Below the pieces are notes generated by a model that had not been told where the DNA came from, made no database searches, and worked only from the letters and a program-made list of their open reading frames with translations. This document shows positions 1 through 5,127 of a stretch of 5,233 nucleotides of DNA, one piece after another. Where the stretch lies: the NCBI GenBank assembly GCA_003644335.1, contig QNCB01000121.1:1-5233 (forward strand), given 5' to 3'. Position 1 is the stretch's first letter; each line of letters opens with the position of its first letter. The translations under genes and the position numbers were made by a program. The stretch comes from Planctomycetota bacterium (GTDB lineage Bacteria > Planctomycetota > Phycisphaerae > SM23-33).

Positions 1-281
1 AAGCCACCGCCCGCAACGGCAAGGTCGTAGCGATAAAGTCTATCCGCGACGCCGACGAGATGATGATGATTACCCACAACGGGCAGATCGTCCGCACGGG
101 CGTCAACGAGATGCGCGTGATAGGCCGAGCGACCCAGGGCGTGCGGGTTATCACCCTCAAGCCAGGCGACAAGCTCGTAGCCGTCGCCCGGGTTATAAGC
201 GAAGACAACGACCAGCAGGAACTACCGCTGAAAATCGAAAAACCAGACCCGCAAGGCAAACTACCACTGAACGAAAAATAA
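1..281 (+). CDS. gyrA: DNA gyrase subunit A, C-terminal end (partial)
   Basis: Only the last ~92 codons are present, read in the frame starting at base 3; the gene begins outside the window. The translation carries the final part of the GyrA C-terminal beta-pinwheel, the domain that wraps DNA so that gyrase can introduce negative supercoils. Seen directly: a blade-type motif IGRATQGVRVI followed by LKPGDKLVAVARV, preceded by RNGKVVAIKSI and MMMITHNGQIVRTGV, which match the repeating blade pattern of GyrA/ParC C-terminal domains. After the last blade comes a short polar tail (SEDNDQQELPLKIEK... to LPLNEK). ParC is the alternative, but the intact GRxTQGV motif followed by the polar tail favours GyrA. 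No hairpin with a T-tract follows the stop; the next element is the palindromic array at 298-368. Confidence 0.9.
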   Translation, partial: ATARNGKVVAIKSIRDADEMMMITHNGQIVRTGVNEMRVIGRATQGVRVITLKPGDKLVAVARVISEDNDQQELPLKIEKPDPQGKLPLNEK

Positions 282-297
282 ACAATTAAAAACAGCC

Positions 298-368
298 GTA
301 GGTCATGCAACATGTTGCATGGCAAATTCATCCATGCAACATGTTATGCAATGAGTTGCATAACCTAC
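298..368. promoter_or_regulatory. Palindromic array of five TTGCAT half-sites upstream of manC
   Basis: This stretch is almost entirely self-complementary. The hexamer TTGCAT or its complement ATGCAA occurs five times, at 305-310, 315-320, 334-339, 346-351 and 356-361. 304-321 is a perfect 18-bp palindrome. 309-322 pairs perfectly with 332-345 (14 bp, 9-nt loop). 343-351 pairs with 356-364 (9 bp, 4-nt loop). The outer arms 298-311 and 355-368 pair over 14 bp with one mismatch. Several of these foldings exclude one another. No T-tract follows, so it does not look like a simple terminator of gyrA. It ends 5 bp before the manC Shine-Dalgarno (AAGGAG, 374-379). A multi-site operator or a structured 5' leader controlling the downstream gene are both plausible; the function is inferred. 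Confidence 0.6.
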
Positions 369-387
369 AGAACAAGGAGTTATTGCG

Positions 388-1464
388 ATGCGTTATGCTG
401 TTATCATGGCTGGTGGGTCGGGCAAAAGGCTTTGGCCTCTCTCCCGACGAAACTTCCCCAAGCAACTGCTGCCGTTGATCGACGGCAAGAGTCTGATAGA
501 AATAGCGGTGAACAGGCTCGAGGGCCTGTTCGAGCCTGAGAATATTTTCATCGTTACCAACGCCGAGTACGCCGACCAGATAGCAAAGGTCTTACCGGAC
601 ATCCCCCCGGCGAATATCATCCCCGAGCCACAAGGGCGAGACACCGCCAACGCCATCGCACTGGCTGCGGTGTTGCTCGGCGCCAAAGACCCCGCCGGCA
701 CGATGGCGGTCTTCACCGCTGACCACATAATCAGGCCTGTGGATTGCTTCGTCAGCACCGTCGAAGCTGCCATGACCTCCGCTGAAGCCAACCCCGAATC
801 GCTGCTGACTTTCGGCATAAAACCGACCTGGCCTCATACCGGGCTGGGGTATATCGAGATCGACCAGAAGCTCAACGACACGGTCTGGAAAGTTGCGAGT
901 TTTCGCGAAAAACCCGACCACGCCGAAGCGCGGAAGTTTGTGGAGAGCGGCAACTTTTTCTGGAACAGCGGCATGTTCGTCTGGACAATCCCCGCGATAA
1001 CCGCTGCGATGAAGCAGCACCTGCCAGCCTCGATGGACGGCCTGGCCCCCATCGGAGCCGCGGCAGCCAGCGGGCGGGACTACATCAAACTGCTGGGCGA
1101 GATATATCCGACGCTGGAGAAAATCAGCATCGACTATGCCATCATGGAAAAGGCTCGCAGCGTGATGATGGTTCGGCTAAACACCGAGTGGATAGACCTT
1201 GGCTCCTGGCCCTCGCTGGAAGACGTAGCTGAGCTTGACGACAAGGGCAACGCCATCATCGCCGGGAGTCATGTCGTAATCGATAGCCTGCGCAACGTGC
1301 TGGTCAGCTCGGACGACGACCACCTCCTGGCTGTGATGGGCATGGACGACTGCATCGTAGTCCACTCGCCAGACGCCACGCTGGTCTGCAAAAAAACCGA
1401 CCACCAAAGACTAAAGGACATCGTCGAAGCCATAGAAAAAGACTACGGCCCGAAGCACCTGTAA
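388..1464 (+). CDS. manC: Mannose-1-phosphate guanylyltransferase (GDP-mannose pyrophosphorylase), short form
   Basis: Catalyses mannose-1-phosphate + GTP to GDP-mannose + PPi, a cytoplasmic step supplying GDP-mannose (and GDP-fucose) for surface polysaccharides and glycans. Seen: the N-terminal nucleotidyltransferase signature AGGSGKRLWPLSR (residues 8-20) with FPKQLLPL after it; PEPQGRDTANAIALAA (79-94), typical of this family; the metal-site ADH (111-113); FREKP (172-176, usually FVEKP); GNFFWNSGMF (188-197); ISIDYAIMEKA (246-256) and WIDLGSW (268-274). At 358 residues it contains the transferase domain and a short beta-helical tail but lacks the C-terminal phosphomannose isomerase domain of bifunctional AlgA/ManC proteins (~470-480 aa). 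The ATG at 388 has AAGGAG 8 nt upstream and the sequence starts right at the Rossmann strand, so the start is secure. No other sugar-nucleotide gene is in view. The symbol manC is by family; it could be labelled gmp or manC1. Confidence 0.93.
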   Translation: MRYAVIMAGGSGKRLWPLSRRNFPKQLLPLIDGKSLIEIAVNRLEGLFEPENIFIVTNAEYADQIAKVLPDIPPANIIPEPQGRDTANAIALAAVLLGAKDPAGTMAVFTADHIIRPVDCFVSTVEAAMTSAEANPESLLTFGIKPTWPHTGLGYIEIDQKLNDTVWKVASFREKPDHAEARKFVESGNFFWNSGMFVWTIPAITAAMKQHLPASMDGLAPIGAAAASGRDYIKLLGEIYPTLEKISIDYAIMEKARSVMMVRLNTEWIDLGSWPSLEDVAELDDKGNAIIAGSHVVIDSLRNVLVSSDDDHLLAVMGMDDCIVVHSPDATLVCKKTDHQRLKDIVEAIEKDYGPKHL

Positions 1465-1490
1465 ACCAAAGTATGCCTCTTGCCTAATCA

Positions 1491-1668
1491 GAGTCCACGG
1501 AGTCCACAGATTTCACGGATTTTTAAGGAGATTACGCGGATTTTTTAATCAAAAAATCCGTGGTTATCATTGGTTTGCTGTTTTTTGCTTCAACTGACAA
1601 CTGGTTACTTTTTCAAAAAAATCTGTGAAATCCTTTTTTTAATCCGTGTAATCCGTGGACTCCTTTTT
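1491..1668. repeat. Dispersed repeat copy A with terminal inverted repeats
   Basis: First of two copies in the window; the second is 4938-5115. Both are 178 bp as delimited here. It opens with GAGTCCACGG and closes with CCGTGGACTC, giving complementary ends, and is filled with variants of AATCCGTG, AATCTGTG and their complements. The right halves of the copies align closely (AAAAAATCCGTGGTTATCA, GGTTTGCTGTTTT, then TTTTTCAAAAAAATCTGTGAAATCC), whereas the left halves differ by small insertions and deletions. No coding potential is seen. Similar AATCCGTGG-rich repeats are, as I remember them, common between genes in Planctomycetota and some related phyla. The short length and inverted ends suggest a non-autonomous MITE-like element or a structured intergenic repeat; no target-site duplication was recognised. 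Confidence 0.8.
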
Positions 1669-1699
1669 GCCTATTGCCCACTTGCCTGATAATAAAACA

Positions 1700-2146
1700 A
1701 TGAGTAATTGGCTTGGAATAGATCATGGCCACAAGCGTATTGGCTTGGCTATCGGCGACGAGGCTGACGGGCTGGCCCTGCCCGTAACGGTTATCCAGGC
1801 CAAACCTCTCGAACAGGCCTTGGCGGAAATCGTCGCCCTGGCTGGGGAATACGAAGCAGCTGGGCTGGTGGTGGGCCTGCCCCTGAACATGGACGGCACG
1901 GTAGGCCCGCAGGCGATATTAGCCAAAAACTTCGCAGTCGAACTGGCCCAGGCAACCGAACTCGATGTCAGACTATGGGACGAGAGGCTAAGCAGCTTCC
2001 AGGCCGACGCCGATTTGGCAGGCCATCTCACACGCAAGAAACGCCGAGCCAGGCAAGACGCCATAGCGGCGGCAGGCTTCCTCCGCGACTTCCTCGCCAG
2101 CGACGGGCCAACCAGAGCACCAAGGCCCGCTGACATCAAGCCATGA
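1700..2146 (+). CDS. ruvX: RuvX/YqgF family putative Holliday junction resolvase / pre-16S rRNA nuclease
   Basis: A 148-residue RNase H-fold protein of the YqgF family, close to the usual ~140-150 aa. Family members are implicated in 5' maturation of 16S rRNA and resemble Holliday junction resolvases. Seen: N-terminal GIDHGHKRIGLAIGD (6-20) with the first catalytic Asp at 8; VVGLPLNMDGTVGPQA (57-72), matching the family's GLP-N-DG motif; LWDERLSS (92-99) with the acidic DER; and KKRRARQDAIAAAGFL (113-128) with the last catalytic Asp at 120. The tail after residue 133 is Pro/Ala-rich. I chose the ATG at 1700 because family homology begins there; the in-frame GTG at 1655 lies inside the right end of repeat copy A and would add 15 unrelated residues. 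There is no convincing Shine-Dalgarno before 1700, only an A-rich leader (AATAAAACA). Confidence 0.9.
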   Translation: MSNWLGIDHGHKRIGLAIGDEADGLALPVTVIQAKPLEQALAEIVALAGEYEAAGLVVGLPLNMDGTVGPQAILAKNFAVELAQATELDVRLWDERLSSFQADADLAGHLTRKKRRARQDAIAAAGFLRDFLASDGPTRAPRPADIKP

Positions 2147-2175
2147 CTTTTTTTTCGAGAAAACGCACAGGCCTC

Positions 2176-2204
2176 TTGACCAGCCTACCGATAAATGGTA
2201 AATG
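2176..2204 (+). promoter_or_regulatory. Putative sigma-70-type promoter for tRNA-Ala
   Basis: TTGACC (2176-2181) matches five of six -35 consensus bases. With 17-bp spacing the -10 position falls on TAAATG (2199-2204), a poor match within an AT-rich patch. Transcription would start around 2211, a few bases before the mature tRNA at 2218. Its position and the strong -35 support the call; the weak -10 lowers confidence. Confidence 0.45.
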
Positions 2205-2215
2205 TATCCACCCCA

Positions 2216-2290
<75 letters not shown>

Positions 2291-2298
2291 TAAAACAC

Positions 2299-2331
2299 AA
2301 AAAAATCTCCAGCCCGCCTGGAGGTTTTTTT
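2299..2331. terminator. Bidirectional intrinsic terminator between tRNA-Ala and xseA
   Basis: The stem CTCCAG (2307-2312) pairs perfectly with CTGGAG (2318-2323) across the loop CCCGC, extended by a T-G pair and A-T pairs. An A-tract lies on the left and a T-tract (from 2325) on the right. Read forward it ends the tRNA transcript; read in reverse it gives the same stem followed by a T-run and lies 37 bp past the xseA stop codon, so it can end both convergent transcripts. Confidence 0.9.
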
Positions 2332-2367
2332 ATGCGCATTCCTCATTAAGAACCAATTCGCAAAACT

Positions 2368-3984
2368 TCAGTTGCTAAAATTGTCGAATAGGGTGGAAGA
2401 TTTTTTTGGTGCGGGTGCGGGTGTTGGCGCTCTTGTTGGCTTTTTGCGTGTTGGCTTGGTTGGCGAGGCAGTTGGCGGGATGGCTTGTGGTTGGGCCTGG
2501 GCGTCGATGACGTTGCTGTGGATTTTCCCGTCAGCTAATTCTGTTTCGATTCGTTCGCCCGGCTTGAACTGCCCGACAGAGCGACGGATTTTTCCGTCCG
2601 ACCCTCGGGTAACGCTGAAACCCCTGGCCAACACGCTGCGATAGCTCATCGCTTCCAGCTGCCGGGCCAGGGCTGTTAGCTGCTGCCGGGCCAGGGCTAG
2701 GCGATGCGACGGATGGGCCTGGGCCAGCCTGGCTTGGGCGTCGGCGAGCCTGTCGCCAGCGAGCTTGCTCCTGCTGCCAAGCCCCCACCTCAGCCTGTCC
2801 GCCAGGGCAGTCAGCTTGGCCCGGGCACGGTCGGCAAGCCTGGATGGATGGCCGGCTGTGAGCCTGCGGGCTAGAGGTTCCAGCCTGGCCCGGGCACCGG
2901 CAACTCGCCCACCCAGCCCCGCCCGCAGCCTATGTTCCAACTCGTCCAGCCGCTGCACATTCGACCGCACCCGACTGGTCGGATCTCGAAAAACCACGCT
3001 GCGACCGATGGCTTGGAGAGCTGCCCGCGATGCGTCGAGCTTCTCGCGAACTCGCCAGGCCAGCCGCTCGCCCAGGGCGTTGAGAGCCCGGCGGATTTCC
3101 TCGCTGTCTTGCACTGCCAGCTCAGCTGCAGCTGTGGGGGTCGCTGCCCGCACGTCGGCTACGAGGTCGCAAATTGTTACGTCCACCTCGTGTCCCACGC
3201 CTGATATCACAGGCCTTCTCGCCCGGGCTATCGCGCGGGCCAGGGGTTCCTCATTGAAGGCCCAGAGGTCTTCCAGGCTGCCACCGCCCCGGGCGATGAT
3301 GATGGTGTCGATGTCGAATTTTTCCGCGTTGGCTCCCAGCAGGTCCACGCCTTCTGCCAGGGCTTCGGCTGCTCCCTGACCCTGGACGGGAGCGGGATAC
3401 AAAAAAACTTTCGCCCCGGGCCAACGTCGCCGCAGTGTCCGCTGGATGTCGCGCACCGCCGCGCCTGTGGCGCTGGTTACCAAGCCGATGCCTCGCGGGA
3501 ATCGGCTGGGGGGGCTTTTGCGTGCCTGGTCGAATAGCCCCTCTTTTTCCAGTTTATCTTTGAGTTGACGAAAGGCCAGATCCAACGCCCCAGCCCCGGC
3601 TGGGGTTATCCGCTCGACGTATAATTGCAGCTTGCCCTGGGCGTCGTAGACGTCCACCTTGCCGCGGACGACGACCTCCATGCCGTCGGCGGGCCTGAAC
3701 TTCAGCCTCGCAGCCCGGGCCTTCCACATAGCGGCACCGATGGAAGCCCCGGCGTCTTTCAGGCTGAAATACAAGTGTCCCGAAGCGGGCGTCGAGAGAT
3801 TGCTGATCTCCCCCGCTACGGTTACCGTCGCGGGAAACGCCTCAGCCAGGGCACCTTTCACCCTGCCCAGCAAGGCTGAGACCGTAAGGGCAGGGCTGGC
3901 TGGGGCGCTGGAACCCACCGCTGGGCTCGGTCGAGGCCCACGGGCCTGGTTCGGGTCGAACAAAGTTTTGCGTTTAGCTGACAT
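2368..3984 (-). CDS. xseA: Exodeoxyribonuclease VII large subunit
   Basis: XseA is the catalytic subunit of exonuclease VII, which degrades single-stranded DNA to oligonucleotides together with several copies of XseB in the cytoplasm. Seen: an N-terminal OB-fold region (~32-128) with LTVSALLGRVKGAL, TVAGEISNLS and GHLYFSLKD; a linker with FPRGIGLVTSATGAAVRDI (162-180); the catalytic core IIARGGGSLEDLWAFNEE (229-246) and VISGVGHEVDVTICDLVADVRAATPTAAAELA (259-290); a helical region with two HPSRL/HPSHRL repeats (379-383, 424-429) typical of XseA; and the C-terminal YRSVLARGFSVTR (448-460). At 538 residues it exceeds the ~450 aa norm because of a Pro/Ser/Ala-rich N-terminal extension (~11-31) and a Lys/Pro/Thr-rich tail (~500-530). 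Both termini carry a TLFD tetrapeptide (7-10 and 531-534). The start lies 5 bp after the small gene upstream, preceded by only a weak GAAG. No xseB is in the window. Confidence 0.95.
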   Translation of the reverse strand: MSAKRKTLFDPNQARGPRPSPAVGSSAPASPALTVSALLGRVKGALAEAFPATVTVAGEISNLSTPASGHLYFSLKDAGASIGAAMWKARAARLKFRPADGMEVVVRGKVDVYDAQGKLQLYVERITPAGAGALDLAFRQLKDKLEKEGLFDQARKSPPSRFPRGIGLVTSATGAAVRDIQRTLRRRWPGAKVFLYPAPVQGQGAAEALAEGVDLLGANAEKFDIDTIIIARGGGSLEDLWAFNEEPLARAIARARRPVISGVGHEVDVTICDLVADVRAATPTAAAELAVQDSEEIRRALNALGERLAWRVREKLDASRAALQAIGRSVVFRDPTSRVRSNVQRLDELEHRLRAGLGGRVAGARARLEPLARRLTAGHPSRLADRARAKLTALADRLRWGLGSRSKLAGDRLADAQARLAQAHPSHRLALARQQLTALARQLEAMSYRSVLARGFSVTRGSDGKIRRSVGQFKPGERIETELADGKIHSNVIDAQAQPQAIPPTASPTKPTRKKPTRAPTPAPAPKKSSTLFDNFSN

Positions 3985-3989
3985 AGCTT

Positions 3990-4160
3990 CTATGTTCGCA
4001 GCTTTTGTCGCATTTGCCGTTCCCAGTCAGACTCCGTTGCCTTCAAGAATTCCGAGAAGGAGGAAAAGTCTTCTTTCCGTTGCTCGTATTCAGTAATGAT
4101 TTCTTCCTGAATATGTCGCTTCATTCCAACACAATCAAAAGTCTTCGTTTTCGTCCTCAT
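3990..4160 (-). CDS. Small protein (56 aa) paired with PIN-domain protein, candidate antitoxin
   Basis: A short ORF found by translating the reverse strand between the PIN gene and xseA: ATG at 4160, TAG at 3992-3990. It opens MRTKTFDCVGMKRHIQEEI, continues with an acidic/aromatic middle (TEYEQRKEDFSSFSEFLKA) and ends basic (WERQMRQKLRT). The start is set by a clear Shine-Dalgarno (CTGGAG, 4173-4168, 7 nt spacing), stronger than that of the genes around it. It overlaps the 3' end of the PIN gene by 26 bp in another frame and stops 5 bp before xseA, so all three are probably translationally coupled. I recall small proteins beginning with a KTFDCVxMK-like motif next to this kind of PIN gene in other bacteria, but could not check. 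The antitoxin role is inferred from position and size. An internal ATG at 4124 is a less likely start. Confidence 0.75.
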   Translation of the reverse strand: MRTKTKTFDCVGMKRHIQEEIITEYEQRKEDFSSFSEFLKATESDWERQMRQKLRT

Positions 4161-4611
4161 AGGTCATCTCCAGAGGGCTACGGATTTCAATCTGCTGGTA
4201 GCCATTTAGCAGATTGATAGCATTGTATTTATGAATTCTGTCGTAGTTGACAATATGCTTGAAGTTCCAGCTTAGTACCAGGTCTGCCCCAGCCGATGTT
4301 GCTGTAGCTACATGGACAGCATCGTCTCGCGAGGCCTGACCCAAAATACCCGCCTCGATATACGCATTTGCCAAGGTATCAATCTCGGGGCTTTCCTCGA
4401 TATATTCCACCGAATCGGAGTCAAGCGATTCCAAAACCTGCTGAATCTTTTGCGGTGCTCGCGAAACTTCGCGTAAAATCATTTGTGACACCAAGACAAT
4501 AAAGTCGCCCACTTTCACTCGCTCGAAAAAGCGACGACTTGGCTCGGAAAATTCCTCGTCCCATGTACCACCAAAGACCGAAGTGTCGACACATACGCGA
4601 ATTCTATGCAT
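4135..4611 (-). CDS. PIN-domain protein (VapC-like putative ribonuclease)
   Basis: A 158-residue PIN-domain protein; many relatives are metal-dependent ribonuclease toxins of type II toxin-antitoxin systems. Seen: N-terminal strand RIRVCVDTSVFGG with the first acidic residue D9; ILREVSRAP with E48 in the second acidic position; AYIEAGILGQASRDDAVHVATA (83-104) with D96/D97 in the third; ADLVLSWNFKHIVN (109-122), characteristic of a PIN subgroup; then RIHKYNAINLLNGY and IEIRSPLEM near the C-terminus. All expected acidic residues are present, so it looks catalytically intact. The ATG at 4611 has AGGA 8 nt upstream. Base composition is visibly less GC-rich than in xseA, which may mean acquisition by transfer. 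There is no antitoxin gene upstream; the candidate partner is the overlapping small gene downstream. RNA target and toxicity cannot be read from the sequence. Confidence 0.88.
   Translation of the reverse strand: MHRIRVCVDTSVFGGTWDEEFSEPSRRFFERVKVGDFIVLVSQMILREVSRAPQKIQQVLESLDSDSVEYIEESPEIDTLANAYIEAGILGQASRDDAVHVATATSAGADLVLSWNFKHIVNYDRIHKYNAINLLNGYQQIEIRSPLEMTYEDENEDF
4168..4173 (-). promoter_or_regulatory. Ribosome binding site of the small gene, inside the PIN coding region
   Basis: CTGGAG on the reverse strand, 7 nt before the ATG at 4160. It sits within the codons for the last part of the PIN protein. It selects 4160 over the downstream ATG at 4124 as the start and shows that the overlap is arranged for translation of the second product. 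Confidence 0.65.
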
Positions 4612-4629
4612 TGCTCAATTCCTATGTAT

Positions 4630-4658
4630 ATGCTACTGGCTTTTGGTGAATAAGTCAA
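4630..4658 (-). promoter_or_regulatory. Putative promoter of the PIN-small gene-xseA unit
   Basis: Reverse-strand TTGACT (4658-4653) matches five of six -35 bases, and at 17-bp spacing TAGCAT (4635-4630) matches four of six -10 bases; a second AT-rich option, TATACA, lies slightly closer to the gene. The start codon of the PIN gene is at 4611, leaving a leader of roughly 10 nt. No other promoter is evident before xseA, so it may drive all three genes. Confidence 0.4.
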
Positions 4659-4679
4659 ATCGCCGGGTGGTGAAAAGGC

Positions 4680-4699
4680 CACAGCCGGGGGCGGCTGTG
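4680..4699. repeat. REP-like GC-rich hairpin
   Basis: CACAGCC (4680-4686) pairs perfectly with GGCTGTG (4693-4699) around the loop GGGGGC. No T-tract follows, so it is not an intrinsic terminator. It lies between the divergent promoters of the PIN gene and ffs. Extragenic palindromes of this form (CACAGCC-G-rich loop-GGCTGTG) are, from memory, recurrent in planctomycete genomes; only one copy is visible here, so calling it a repeat family member is inference. Confidence 0.55.
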
Positions 4700-4729
4700 C
4701 TACGTGTTTTGTTATCCGCAAGAAAAAGT

Positions 4730-4759
4730 GTGGCATGGTTTGGGGTTGGCGGGTATTAT
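4730..4759 (+). promoter_or_regulatory. Putative promoter of the SRP RNA gene
   Basis: TATTAT (4754-4759) is a five-of-six match to the -10 box. GTGGCA (4730-4735), 18 bp upstream, matches four of six -35 bases. Transcription would start near 4766-4768, shortly before the first paired bases of the SRP RNA helix, implying either a short unpaired 5' extension or 5' processing. Confidence 0.5.
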
Positions 4760-4782
4760 ACCTCGGTCGTGTGGAGCTGGCA

Positions 4783-4925
4783 GGTGGCCTACTTGCCGGT
4801 AGCGACGTCGGGTCCTCTGCAACGCTGGGACGTGAACTTGGTCAGGTCCGGAAGGAAGCAGCCATAAGCGAATCTACAGTGTGTGCCGGAGATCGCCCGG
4901 CGGAGTTGCCGGCAAGCAGGCCATC
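4783..4925 (+). ncRNA. ffs: Signal recognition particle 4.5S RNA (small bacterial type)
   Basis: The RNA scaffold of the SRP, which with Ffh targets membrane proteins co-translationally to FtsY and the translocon. The Ffh-binding hairpin is unmistakable: GTCAGGTCCGGAAGGAAGCAGCC at 4841-4863, with the GGAA tetraloop at 4850-4853 closed by CC-GG and the asymmetric AGCA side of the internal loop; GTGTGCCGG (4880-4888) follows, as in E. coli. The long arm is continuous: 4806-4813 pairs with 4895-4902, tandem G-A mismatches come next, then 12 pairs between 4792-4803 and 4905-4916, an A-C mismatch, and 4783-4790 with 4918-4925. This gives ~140 nt, longer than the ~114 nt of E. coli, with no evident Alu-domain structure. 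Exact ends are inferred from pairing; the conserved core is about 4795-4913. Its position just upstream of dnaX is conserved in many bacteria. Confidence 0.95.
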
Positions 4926-4937
4926 GCTGGCAAACAG

Positions 4938-5115
4938 GAGTCCACGGATTTTTTAACAGAAGATTACACGGATTTACTTTTGATTAAAAAAATCCGTGGT
5001 TATCAGTGGTTTGCTGTTTTGCTTCTACTGACAACCGATTACTGACCACTGATTACTTTTTCAAAAAAATCTGTGAAATCCTTTTTTAAATCCGTGAAAT
5101 CTGTGGACTCTTTTT
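4938..5115. repeat. Dispersed repeat copy B with terminal inverted repeats
   Basis: Second copy of the element at 1491-1668, in the same orientation. It runs from GAGTCCACGGATT to AATCTGTGGACTC, ends that are complementary over 13 bp with one mismatch. Internally, GGTTATCAGTGG and CCACTGATTAC form a second, imperfect inverted pair. Compared with copy A it has extra sequence (GATTACTGACCACTG region, ~5038-5054) and lacks part of the tandem CCACAG/CACGG words at the left end. It fills almost all of the space between ffs and dnaX, so any ffs transcript reading on, or the dnaX leader, must contain it. Confidence 0.8.
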
Positions 5116-5127
5116 CGGTGCAAAAAA

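Noticed and set aside
312..539. Forward open frame starting in the palindromic array
   Set aside because: It overlaps the manC start in another frame and its first codons encode the palindrome; no ribosome binding site.
592..1020. Reverse-strand open frame opposite manC
   Set aside because: An antisense shadow; the forward frame has strong family motifs throughout.
1655..1699. GTG-initiated N-terminal extension of ruvX
   Set aside because: It lies within the right inverted end of repeat copy A and the adjoining T-rich spacer, and adds 15 residues before the family's conserved N-terminus; the ATG at 1700 fits better.
2147..2157. T-run right after the ruvX stop as a terminator
   Set aside because: No stable GC hairpin immediately precedes it, so an intrinsic terminator is not supported.
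2765..3379. 204-codon forward-strand open frame opposite xseA
   Set aside because: It is a GC-rich antisense shadow of xseA with Arg/Ser/Ala-dominated translation and no recognisable motif.
4735..4956. Open frames across the SRP RNA gene
   Set aside because: The region is explained by the conserved SRP RNA sequence and its continuous helix; the translations show no protein motif.
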